Shown: one piece after another, positions 22,004 to 32,024 of the stretch
How the letters are laid out: every line of letters starts with the position of its first letter
How positions within the stretch are numbered: position 1 is the stretch's first letter
Source: Lithobates sylvaticus
Lineage: Eukaryota > Chordata > Amphibia > Anura > Ranidae
Direction of reading: 5' to 3'
NCBI GenBank assembly: GCA_028564925.1
Contig: CM053027.1
Coordinates: forward strand, 237,851,713 to 237,915,712
Length of the DNA stretch: 64,000 bases
Notes under the pieces: model-generated
What the model was told of the DNA's origin: nothing
Databases searched by the model: none
The model's input: the letters and a program-made list of their open reading frames with translations, nothing else
Made by a program: the position numbers and the translations under genes

Positions 22004-23012
22004 TCTAAATTTTGCCTAAGGCCTCACAAAGCCTAGAGCCGCCTCTGGTCAGGAGGACCAGGACCAAACAGACAGAAAGATCTTCTTGACCGGAACCCAG
22101 AAGCACGTGATCTCAGTACCTTAAGTACCCTCTCCCAGCAAGCACAGCAAGACGACACACTCACTGATTGGCTCCAAGAGAGATTGGCACCCAATGTGTC
22201 CAGCCAAACTGCGTTCCCATACTTGCCAGAGGTGACAACGACACCTATGGCCAAGCAGAACACATAATTTAGTGTAATTTACCCTAAAACCCAACTGTGG
22301 TTTTAGGAAGGTTAAATTTACAAAACACATAGCGCGTGCTCATCAGGAGCCTGGCACTACACGTCTAACAGTATAAATAGCATAATAAAAAAACAAAATT
22401 TGTTAAAGGCCACGAAACAATAAGCAGATTAAAACATCAATTCTGAATAAACAGCATGAGCTACAACAAGTAAATAACAAAGAAATAAAGAGGAAAGAAA
22501 GATGTTCACAGTAGGAACCACCTTCCTACTGTGAACATCTTTTTTTTCCTCTTTATTTCTTAAGAGAGGTGTGGTGAGGAGAGGGGAGTGAGTGTCAGGA
22601 ATGCCCAAAACCAGCATCCCAAAGCTGGACTATTATAATGAGCTATAGCTTTAGCTCTCCATGGACAGTGGCGGATGGGCATATCTTATCCACGGGGTCC
22701 AAATCTGGGAAAGTTTATTTTGCATGTCCAGGAGGATGATGGTCAGTTTCTCATTAATAAAGAACCCCCTCAATCCACTGATGAACTTCCTCAAAGGAAA
22801 CAAATTGTTTCTGCCAGGCTTTGTCGATAATCTGCTTTGCTGCTAACAAAATGTAAGTCACCAATTTGAATTGGGGTTTAGTAAAATCAGGGGGTTTAAG
22901 GACTAATAAGACATACCAAGGATCTCTGGGGAAAGGGCGATCAAACAAAGAATGAATAAGCTTCAAGACCTAAGACCAAAACTGTGTGAGCATGGGACAT
23001 GTCCACCAGGTA
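22004..23012 (-). mobile_element. L1-type LINE, 3' part of ORF2 (unit A)
   Basis: Minus-strand frames at 22966-22754 (FPRDPWYVLLVLKPPDF, then KLVTYILLAAKQIIDKAW and VSFEEVHQW) and 22617-22429 (AFGMLVLGIPDTHSPLLTTP) match the extreme C-terminal region of frog L1-like ORF2 proteins. The stretch 22004-22430 has no recognisable coding and is probably 3' UTR or older sequence. The LINE is interrupted at 23012 by a Tc1 element and resumes at 50732. Confidence 0.7.
22478..22562. repeat. Perfect-looking 35-bp inverted repeat (hairpin), unit A
   Basis: The arms contain AAATAAAGAGGAAAGAAAGA and GATGTTCACAGTAGGA, then after a 7-base loop (ACCACCT) the complementary TCCTACTGTGAACATC and CCTCTTTATTT. It lies within the L1-derived region. 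Unit B copy: about 39142-39226. Confidence 0.85.
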
Positions 23013-23960
23013 CAGTCAGGTCCATAAATATTGGGACATCGACACAATTTTAATCTTTTTGGCTCTATACACCACCACAATGGATTTGAAATAAAACAAA
23101 CCAGATGTGCTTTAACTGCAGACTTTCAGATTTAATTTGAGGGTATTTACATCCAAATCAGGTGAACGGTGTAGGAATTACAACAGAATTACCAAAAGTA
23201 ATGGGACAATTGACTGCTCAGCTGTTCCATGGCCAGGTGTGTGTTATTCCCTCATTATCCCATTTACAAGGAACAGATAAAAGGTCCAGAGTTCATTTCA
23301 AGTGTGCTATTTGCATTTGGAATCTATTGCTGTCAACTCTCAATATGAGATCCAAAGAGTTGTCACTATCAGTGAAGCAAGCCATCATTAGGCTGAAAAA
23401 ACAAAACAAACCCATCAGAGAGATAGCAAAAACATTAGGTGTGGCCAAATAAACTGTTTGGAACATCCTTAAAAAGAAAGAACGCATCGGTGAGCTCAGC
23501 AACACTAAAAGACCCGGAAGACCACGGAAAACAACTGTAATGGATGACCGAAGAATTCTTTCCCTGGTGAAGAAAACACCCTTCACAACAGTTGGCCAGA
23601 TCAAGAACACTCTCCAGGAGGTAGGTGTATGTGTGTTAAAGTCAACAATCAAGAGAAGACTTCACCAGAGTGAATACAGAGGGTTCACCACAAGATGTAA
23701 ACCATTGGTGAGCCTCAAAAACAGGAAGGCCAGATTAGAGGTTGCCAAACAACATCTAAAAAAGCCTTCACAGTTCTGGACCAACATCCTATGGACAGAT
23801 GAGACCAAGATCAACTTGTACCAGAGTGATGGGAAGAGAAGTGTATGGAGAAGGAAAGGAACTGCTCATGATCCAAATCATACCACCTCATCAGTGAAGC
23901 ATGGTGGTGGTAGTGTCATGGCGTGGGCATGTATGGCTGCCAATGGAACTGGTTCTCTAG
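23013..23960 (+). pseudogene. Tc1/mariner transposon, left half with transposase N-terminus (unit A)
   Basis: The left inverted repeat begins CAGTCAGGTCCATAAATATT at 23013, after a TA target. It is about 180 bp long and matched by the right end at 50731. The transposase frame starts at MRSKELSLSVKQ (about 23345) and has the helix-turn-helix, the GRPRKTT hook and the first catalytic Asp (ILWTDETKI, about 23803). An in-frame TAA after GVAK (23450-23452) breaks it. The rest of the gene continues at 48739 after a large insertion. The same left half occurs at 39677-40624. Confidence 0.88.
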
Positions 23961-24252
23961 AGAGTCCCGGAGCAGAAGGAGAGAAAAGCATTGGCGTAGG
24001 GACTGCATGACAGGTGGGGACAGCACAGTCATGGTTGTGGAGAGAAAAAGTTGTCCCCTTTAAGAAAAGGGGAGGGCCCGAAGCAGGGGAGGCGCTTGGT
24101 TAGGAAGTTAGGAAGAAGAAATGTGAGTGAGGTCATCAGTGAGCGACGGAGGAGAAGATTGAACTTGTGGGTTCTAATCCAGTTCAGAACACATCTTCAC
24201 ATTTTTAAGCAGCAGCAGCAGCAGCAGCACAGGGGAGAGGGGGGAAAAACAT

Positions 24253-24290
<38 letters not shown>

Positions 24291-26216
24291 AGTGTTCAGC
24301 AACCACAGGGATCCATGAATGGGGGACTTCAGAAGGACACAGCACAGAGGCAGGAGCGGGAGCGCAGGGATGGGGGAGCCCAGCTCAGCACATGGCTCTG
24401 CCCCCCCCCCCCTCGTCACAGAGGCCAGGAGCATATGGCCAGGGCTGCGTGAGAAGGTCAGAGCAGCCAGTCGGCACATCAAAGGTAAGCCGTGTCTCTG
24501 GACGTGGGCTAGGCGGTCGGGGTGGCCAGACCGGAGGGAGGACCAAGAGGAGCATTGTGTCGGTGGTGAGCGGGGACGGAGAGCGAGCAACGGATGCCCA
24601 GACCGAGAGAAGGACCGGGAGCCCAATCAATGCAGGCAGCAAGCTGGTCTGGCGTGACAGGATGGAGAGATGGATGGGAACAGCAACGCAGACCCCCCGG
24701 CGACCGAAGCAGGACCCGATGGTGTACGGCCAGTGGTCGTTCGTCCAGAGATCAGCGACAGACCGGAGGGAGAACTGTCCGGGTCGGAGAGGGACGAGGA
24801 CCAGGGACATCCGGCAGCGGTGGATTCCGGAGTGGCGGCTGGTGGGCCCAGCCCCAGGCAGCCTGGTGAGTGCAATTTTTCTTTATATGTTTCTTCTATA
24901 TAAAAACTAGGGGTAGATCAGGTTAGAAAGCAGGGTCCCAGGGCGAGGGTAGCAAGGGCAAGCAGTAATAGGCCCCATGCAGAACAGCCCAGGCACCACA
25001 TACGGAAGGAGCGGGCCACGGCGGCTATAGTCCAGGTTACAAGCTATTCGCCGACAATGTCAGCGGGTAGTCGATCCTCCCCATGTACAGGCCAGCGTTT
25101 CGGCTCCTGATAGCCAGAAAAAGCGTGAGTAAGCGGATTCGGTCAGAATGGCGGCCCCCGCAAAATGAGAGGTTTAGGTCGATTGCTAGGGCCCCCTGGG
25201 GGGACCATCTTAAAACGGAGGTGGAAGGAAAAGTAGAAAAAAGGGAATATGTGGAGATCTTTACATTATGGCCGCTAGAGAAATTCATTCTGGGCGGCTT
25301 GAAGCTGGAAGAAGGAAAAAGCAAGACGAGAAAAACGCGGATCTGCTGATTCCTCATACCTTTTCAAACTGGTTACAGGCGTTCGCCATCTTGGCAAGTG
25401 AACACTGCTCGACGTTTTGTATATCTAGAAGCTATTGGCGTGGGTATGGCGGCACGACGGACAGTTTCGACAACGTATGGCCGTCCGACAGTCACGGCGC
25501 CGGTATCACAAGGATATTATCCTGTGGGTGAGGCTTATGACAGCGTAGCAGGCCCCCTAATATGTTTCAGGCAGGGGCGGAGGTACCGCATCCTCGGTAC
25601 AGCTGACCGAAAAAGAAAAGTTTGGGGGTGGGCTTTGCTTCAAATACACGCGTTCTGGCCGGGGTTATCCCATGCACTTGTACGGGGGCGGGATTCTTCC
25701 TTTCCTCAGTTGGTACCCCCAACCAAAAAAAAAGCGGCTCGGTTGTGGGAATCTGGTTTCTGGAGCGGTTTCAAATTACGTTCGGCCCAGTTGTGTCCGA
25801 CCGTGGTTGCTGATAAACTTTGAAAGAGGGAGTCTTGGTAGGATGTCCCCCCCCCCTTTTTCATAAGGTTCCGCTTCCAGACCTTGTGGTCTCTCCATTT
25901 GGAGTAGTATTTCCTTGAATAGAGCCAAACAAGTTCAGATTGATTCACCACCTTTCCTTCCCGTAGGTTGGTTAGTGATTTGTTTACTCCAAAGGGGTTT
26001 TAAGGTAACATATAATTGTTGGGTGCAGCGATATCATGGGTGGGTCACCAGGGTAAAAAGGCAGATATTGAATCTGTTTCTGGCTTTCGCCAGTTCCTCC
26101 AGACAGTTGCCGTCTGCTAGGCTGCACATGGAATGTGGCATATTATGGGGATCGTTGTCTCCCGATGGGATGCTCTATGTCATGCGCTTTCTTTGAACCG
26201 TTCAGCTCCTTTTGGA
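23961..26216 (+). mobile_element. DIRS-like retroelement, 5' part (unit A)
   Basis: This sequence starts abruptly inside the Tc1 transposase after GTGSL (23960) and runs to the duplication junction. It has a Gag-like remnant near 25320-25560 (RTFSNWLQAFAILAS-type words, followed by a YLEAIG-type word), characteristic of DIRS ORF1. Long C-tracts occur at 24259-24291. No target duplication is seen at the insertion, which fits tyrosine-recombinase integration. It is heavily decayed. The continuous copy is 40625-48738. Confidence 0.5.
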
Positions 26217-27677
26217 CAGGGGCAGCTCACCCATGTGCCCTGTATGGTTCACGTCCTCAACCTGGTGGTGCAGCGGTTCTTGGGCAGGTACCCAGGCTTA
26301 CAGGATGTCCTGAGGCAGGCCAGGAAAGTCTGTGTGCATTTCTGCCGATCTTATAATGCCAGTTCTCGGCTGGCTAAGCTGCAAAAGGAGTTGAACCTGC
26401 CCAAGAACCGCCTTATATGTGACATGCCCACCAGGTGGAACTCAACGTTGGCCATGCTGCAGCGACTGCACACGCAGCAGAGGGCCATCAATGAGTACCT
26501 TTGCGACTACGGCACCAGGACAGGGTCAGGGGAGCTTGGATTTTTTCCCCACGCCAGTGGAGCATGATCAGGGATACATGCACTGTCCTGTCACCATTTG
26601 AGGAGGCCACGAGGATGGTGAGCAGTGACAGTGCATGCATCAGTGACACTGTACCTCTTGTCCACCTGTTGGAGCATACGCTGCGTGGGATAATGGACAG
26701 GGCACTTGAGGCAGAACAGAGGCAGGAAGAGGAGGACTTCCTTGCCTCTCAAGGCCCCCTTTATCCAGACAGTGTTCCTTCTGTCCCACCCATCACACAG
26801 GAAGAGGATGAGGAGGAGGAGGAGGATTGTGTGAGCATGGAGGTGGAGCCTGGCACTCAGCATCAGCAGTCTTTTAGGGATGATGTACAGTCCCAACAAA
26901 CCAGTGGACTTGTACGTGGCTGGGAGGAGGTGGCTGGCGATCATGTCGTCCTCAGTGACCCAGAAGACTCCGAACCGAATGCCTCAGCTAACCTATGTTG
27001 CATGGCCTCCCTGATCCTGCAAAGCCTGCGGAAGGATCCTCGTATTCTTCAGATCAAGGAGAGGGACCATTACTGGCTGGCCACTCTCCTTGACCACGGT
27101 ACAAGGGTAAGGTTGTGGACCTTATCTTGCCGTCGCAGAGGGAGCAGAGGATGAGACATCTCAGGGAGGCCTTGCAGAAAGGTCTGTGCAACGCATTCCC
27201 AGAGACTGGGAGGTTACAAACTCCTGGTCCTGGACGACGAGTTGCTGAGGCTTCAGTCAGTAGCAGAAGGATCGGTGGGGAAGGTGGACGTCTGACCGAT
27301 GCGTTCAGACAATTTTTTAGTCCGCAGCCCCAAGGTATGATCGGTTCAGCAACCATCGCCAGCGTCTGATATACATGGTGCAGGAATACCTAGGGGCAAG
27401 GTCAGACTTGGACACCTTTCCCACCGAAAATCCTCTGGCTTACTGGGTCTTGAGGATGGATCACTGGCCAGAGCTTGCACAGTATGCAATTGAGCTACTG
27501 GCCTGTTCTGCATCCAGCGTTCTTTCCGAACGCACATTCAGTGATGCTGGAGGATTTGTCACCGATCACAGGGTGCGCCTGTCCACCGACTCGGTTGATC
27601 GACTGACCTTCATAAAGATGAATCAGTCTTGGATCACCACCAGCTACCAGGCACCTGAAGCAGATATAACTGAATAA
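26217..27677 (+). pseudogene. hAT transposase C-terminal part, unit B
   Basis: This corresponds to 8008-9476 of the unit A copy: CMVHVLNLVV, RWNSTLAML, then the dimerisation block (27375-27677, ending MNQSWITTSYQAPEADITE). It shares the old frameshift near 26540 with unit A and has two further single-base losses, near 27093 and near 27347, not present in unit A. The BED finger and first catalytic Asp are missing because the duplication began inside the gene. Confidence 0.88.
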
Positions 27678-28364
27678 TTTATAATGTCACATCCCTTCAA
27701 GACTGCCTATGCTGATGCTGAGTGACTGTCCTGTTATGTTCACTGACTATCCTCTTCCTCAATGATCCATTCCTTGATAGCTTGGAAGAACATTTTTGTT
27801 TCTGGGTGCCACCACACCAGTGCCTAAGGCACAATTTTTCAGCCCCTGTTTAACAGGGGCGTGTAATTACGATTTTTTATGCAATGCTTTGCAACAGGTC
27901 TCATTGCTGTGCTCAGAGTACAGTATCTGTGAGGGGTTGCAGTGTTGTGGCACCAGCACCAGTGCCTAAGGCACCATTTTTCAGCCCCTGTTTAACAGGG
28001 GCGTGTACTTACAATTTTTAAAAAAAATGCTTCGCAACACGTGTGACTGCTGTGCTCCAAGTACAGTATCTGTGAGGGTTGCAGTGTTGTGGCACCAGCA
28101 CCAGTGCCTAAGGCACAATTTTTCAGCCCCTGTTTAACATGTAATTACAAATCTTGATCTAATAGTTCACAGCAGGGCCCATTCCTGTGCCCACCAAGAG
28201 TAACTGTGAGGGCTTACAGTCTTGTGGCAACACCGTCCACCACACCACCAAAGGCCCAATTTTCTGCCCTGTTCAACAGGTGCATGCAATTACAAATCTT
28301 GATCTAATAATTCACAGCAGGGCCCATTCCTGCGCCCACCAAGAGTAACTGTGAGGGCTTACAG

Positions 28365-28512
28365 CAGGCATCCTCAAACTACGGCCCTCCAGCTGTTGCA
28401 GAACTACACATCCCATGAGGCATTGTAAAACTCTAACATTCACAGACATGACTAGGCATGATGGGAATTGTAGTTCCTGAACAACTGGAGGGCCGTAGTT
28501 TGAAGACCCCTG
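28365..28512. mobile_element. 148-bp hAT MITE with perfect target duplication
   Basis: The ends are CAGGCATCCTCAAACTACGG and its near-complement CCGTAGTTTGAAGACCCCTG. The flanks are GCTTACAG at 28357-28364 and 28513-28520, an exact 8-bp duplication as made by hAT transposases. It is absent from the equivalent place in unit A (about 10180), so it inserted into unit B only. Confidence 0.9.
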
Positions 28513-29737
28513 GCTTACAGTCTTGTGGCAACACCGTCCACCACCACCACCAAAGGCCCAATTTTTCTGCCCTGTTCAACAGGTGCATGCAATTACAAAT
28601 CTTGATCTAATAATTCACAGCAGGGACAATTCCTGTGCCCACCAAGAGTAACTGTGAGGGCTTACAGTGTTGTGGCTACACCAACATCTAATGGGGCAAA
28701 TTTCTGCAGAGAATATACGGCAGGCCCCTACTTTCAAACATCCAACTTACAAACAACTCCTACTTGCAAACGGAAGGAGAAAACAGGAAGTGAGAGGAAA
28801 TCTACCCCTAGGAAGGGAAATTCTATCCTGTTACATTTAATTTGGGAAAAAGGTATCTCCTCTCTACTGATGCTTTATCACCAATCCTTGTTTCAATAAA
28901 AACCCCACTTTTCCAAAAACATTTGTCATTGGGACGGAAAGTGAGGTGAAATGTTCTGAACAGATGTGCAAAGACAGCAAATGTTACAGAAAGCGTAAAA
29001 ATAGATTTTTTTGGATGGAGCTACACTTAAAAATTTACCTGTTCAAAATTACAAACAGATTCTACTTAAGAACAAACCTACAGTCCCTGTCTTGTTTGCA
29101 CCGCCTGTATACTGCTGTTCAGAGTATATAGGGTTGTAGGTATAGGGTTTTATTTTGGGTGCGGGATTCCCCTTAATATCCATACAAGACCCAAAGGGGC
29201 TGGGGTGGTGGGGGTGGGGGTGATGGGGTAGCCATGCCATTTTTCTCAAGGATTTTCAGCCATATTGCCAGGACAAGACATGACATTAACGCCGCAAGCG
29301 GTTTTAAATGGCTTCTTTTTTTCCTTTACAAATGTCATTTTGTGCAGGGACAGTTCTAAACACGGGAAACACATGCCACTTCGACAGGCATACTTTAGAC
29401 ACCCCCCAGGTACCATATTTAAAGGAATATTTCACTTTTTTTTTTTTCACTTTATGCATCATTAAAATGACTGCTCCCGCTTCACGTCCCGAAAAAAACG
29501 TTAGTTTTTAAAATGTTCTGCCTTCTTTTTGCATTGATATATGTCCCCTGGGGCAGGACCCGGGTCCCCAAACCTGTTTTATGACATTAACATGCATATT
29601 GGCCGTTATAATTAGCACTTTTGATTTCGAACGTTCGCGTCCATTGTAACGAATAGGGTTTGAAAATTCGCACGAACTTTCGGTCCGTTCGAAGGTTCTG
29701 GTGCGAACCGAACCCGGGGGTGTTCGGCTCATCCCTA

Positions 29738-29880
29738 GACTTCAGCTGAAGGTGAATGCTGAAAGAGCAGCCAACCACCTGTGACCGATGGCATCCAACT
29801 TGGCTGTGGTGAGTAAATATGTGAGGGGGTTGTTGTCCGTCTTGACTACGAACTCCACCAACGGGCCTCAGATGCCCGTC
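29738..29880 (-). mobile_element. Ty3/gypsy fossil 2, short pol remnant (unit B)
   Basis: This is RNase H-derived sequence matching 12608-12751 of unit A, between the hAT right end and the LTR element. The gypsy part is shorter here than in unit A. Confidence 0.75.
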
Positions 29881-30506
29881 TGTCAGGAATGGATCCGTCC
29901 GCTGGTAAGACCCATCATTTGGCGTGCAGTACTGTGGTCCACCAGCAGGTGTCTCCTGGCAGTTTATCACTGTCAGGAGAGGCCTTTCCTGCTGGGATAT
30001 CATCTTTGGGCCGCAGTACTGGCGTCCACCAGCGGATGGATCCTGGCAGTGTGGAGCAGACAGCTCTTTCTGCGCTCAGCTGTCACATGAGGCCAATCGC
30101 TGGCAGATTATAAATACCCGGCCAGCCCTCACACACTTGCCTTGGTATCTCTCTTCCATGTGCCCAGAACCTGTGACCTGTACCCTGTACCTGTACCCTT
30201 CCCATCCTGATCCGGTGTTCCTGAGTTCCTGCTCCTTTGTTGCCTTTCCCATCCTTAGTTCCCTCTCCCATCCTGCCCTTGTTCATCTGCTGATCTCCCG
30301 TGCATGACCCTGGCTTGGCTAATCGTTTGTGATTCTGGTATTGCCCATTTATTGTATATATTATTTGTTTGTAGTTTGTGGTTGGTAGTGCACTATTTGT
30401 TTTCACTTCTTGTCATTTATTTAAATAAACACTTATTATTTCACTTATATGTGTTTGGGGTTTCCTCTGTGCAGTCCACACAGTCTGGTCTACTAATTTC
30501 CTGATA
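29881..30506 (+). repeat. Left LTR of copy B (626 bp)
   Basis: Same ends, TATA (about 30109) and AATAAA (about 30423) as in copy A. It differs from the copy A left LTR mainly by a few short ACCTGTACC-type repeats and scattered substitutions. Confidence 0.85.
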
Positions 30507-30576
30507 GTATACCAAGGCCCTCCCTGACCAGACGTGGCTGCATTGAGGAACCATCTTGATTTGTTAGTCTGCCAAT

Positions 30577-30718
30577 ATGGATTACAATGAAATCCTTTAT
30601 TATTCTCTGCTGGCAGAGGATGGTGAATCTTGTTGTCAGATTTTAAAAGGATGGACTAGTGACCAGCTGATGGAAACCATCCGATCAGCTCATTCCCTGG
30701 TGGATCAAGGCTACATGT
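30577..30718 (+). CDS. Start of the LTR-element ORF, copy B, cut by a hAT insertion
   Basis: MDYNEILYYS through SLVDQGYM is identical in sense to the copy A start. The hAT element at 30719-32024 then interrupts the frame. Its 8-bp duplication CTACATGT (30711-30718 and 32025-32032) spans the GYM codons. Confidence 0.6.
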
Positions 30719-32024
30719 CAGTGGCGGCTGGTGCTCAAAATTTTTGGGGGGGCGCAAACAAACAGCCTCACTGTGCCCATCAAACGCTGCCACTGTGCCC
30801 ATCAAACGCTGCCACTGTGCCCATCAAACGCTGCCACTGTGCCCATCAAACGCTGCCACTGTGCCCCAAGTTCTGCCACTGTGCCCCAAGTTCTGCCACT
30901 GTGCCCCTTAAGTGCTGCCATTGTGCCCCTTAAGTTCTGCCATTGTGCCCCTTAAGTGCTGCCATTGTGCCCCTTAAGTGCTGCCACTGTGCCCCTTAAG
31001 TGCTGCCATTGTGCCCCTTAAGTGCTGCCATTGTGCCCCTTAAGTGCTGCCATTGTGCCCCAAGTTCTGCCACAAGTTCTGCCATTGTGCCCCAAGTTCT
31101 GCCATTGTGCCCCTTAAGTGCTGCCATTGTGCCCTTAAGTGCTGCCATTGTGCCCTTAAGTGCTGCCATTGTGCCCCTTAAGTTCTGCCACTGTGCCCCT
31201 TAAGTGCTGCCATTGTGCCCCTTAAGTGCTGCTATTGTGCCCCTTAAGTGCTGCCATTGTGCCCCTTAAGTGCTTCCATTGTGCCCCAAGTTCTGCCACT
31301 GTGCCCCTTAAGTGCTGCCACTGTGCCCCCTGCCTGCCCTCTGCACTTACCTTGTCCCGGTGTGCAGCTGGTGACGGCGTCAGGCGACGAGCGGTGTCTC
31401 CGTCGGATGTCTTCTCCCGCGCTCCTCCTGTCTTCTTCTGCTGTGATTGGACGCTAGGTGATTGGACGCCTAGCGTCCAATCACAGCGCCTGTGACTTCA
31501 GCCAATCAGGTGACAGGTAACAGACCTGGCAACCTGATTGGCTGAGAGGCGGGTCTGTGTTAGGGAAGCGATGTATTCGCTTCTCTAACACAATACTGTG
31601 TAATCAGCGAACGCACGGCCGTGCGCCCGCTGTTTACACTTAGGGAAGCCTATTAGAGCACACCGCTCTAATAGGGTCCCCTATTAGAGCTTACAGCTCT
31701 AATAGGGGCGCTTCCAGCAACACCCCCCCCACTGTAATTCAGATGCCCGGCGCCCGATCAGGGGCCGGACACCTGAATAGGGGGCGGCAGAGGTGACCAA
31801 TAGATAGATTCATGCAATGCATGAATCTATCTATTGGTGATAGAGCGGTGCATACTGCACTGTGCGCCCTTAAAGGGACATGGCGCCCTTAAAGGGACAT
31901 GTTTAAATACATTTTTTTTTTTTTTTTTGAACTTTTTTTTTTATTTTTTATTTTTATTTTTTTTAACTGCAAGGGGGGGGGGGGGGGCGGCGCCCGGGCG
32001 CCCCCTATGGACGGGCCGCCACTG
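30719..32024. mobile_element. Non-autonomous hAT element with internal minisatellite, inserted in the LTR-element ORF
   Basis: The ends are CAGTGGCGGCTGG and CGGGCCGCCACTG, with the exact 8-bp duplication CTACATGT on both sides. The left third (about 30770-31330) is a minisatellite of about 22 bp built on TGCCATTGTGCCCCTTAAG. The right part is palindrome-rich (for example GCTCTAATAGGG near 31655-31705), with long T and G runs. No transposase is present. A relative lies in the opposite direction at 61388-62570. Confidence 0.92.

Larger units (their letters stand above)
8008..26216 (+). repeat. Tandem segmental duplication, unit A (18.2 kb)
   Basis: Sequence from 8008 (CAGGGGCAGCTCACCCATG) to 26216 recurs in the same order and direction at 26217-42861. 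Both copies run through hAT 3' half, gypsy fossil, LTR element with the same CCGTC target duplication, gypsy Gag and LTR, L1, Tc1 left half and DIRS-like start. The left flank of unit A (hAT transposase upstream of 8008) and the right flank of unit B (DIRS-like after 42861) are each continuous single-copy element sequence, which fixes the breakpoints. Confidence 0.92.
26217..29737 (+). mobile_element. hAT transposon, 5'-truncated copy (unit B)
   Basis: This is the duplicate of 8008-11524, ending GGCTCATCCCTA at 29737. Sub-terminal repeats lie at about 27800-28660 and are interrupted by a small hAT MITE at 28365-28512. It lacks a promoter and 5' end. Confidence 0.85.

Noticed and set aside
24051-24910. 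Overlapping GC-rich frames as a host exon
   Set aside because: Frames overlap in many phases on both strands, are driven by GC-rich composition and C-runs, and lie inside the DIRS-like element, with a duplicate at 40715-41555.
30731-31495. Cys-rich frames (ATVPLKCCHCAP) that could be read as metallothionein-like
   Set aside because: They are translations of the roughly 22-bp minisatellite in the hAT derivative, present in several frames and mirrored at 61932-62568.
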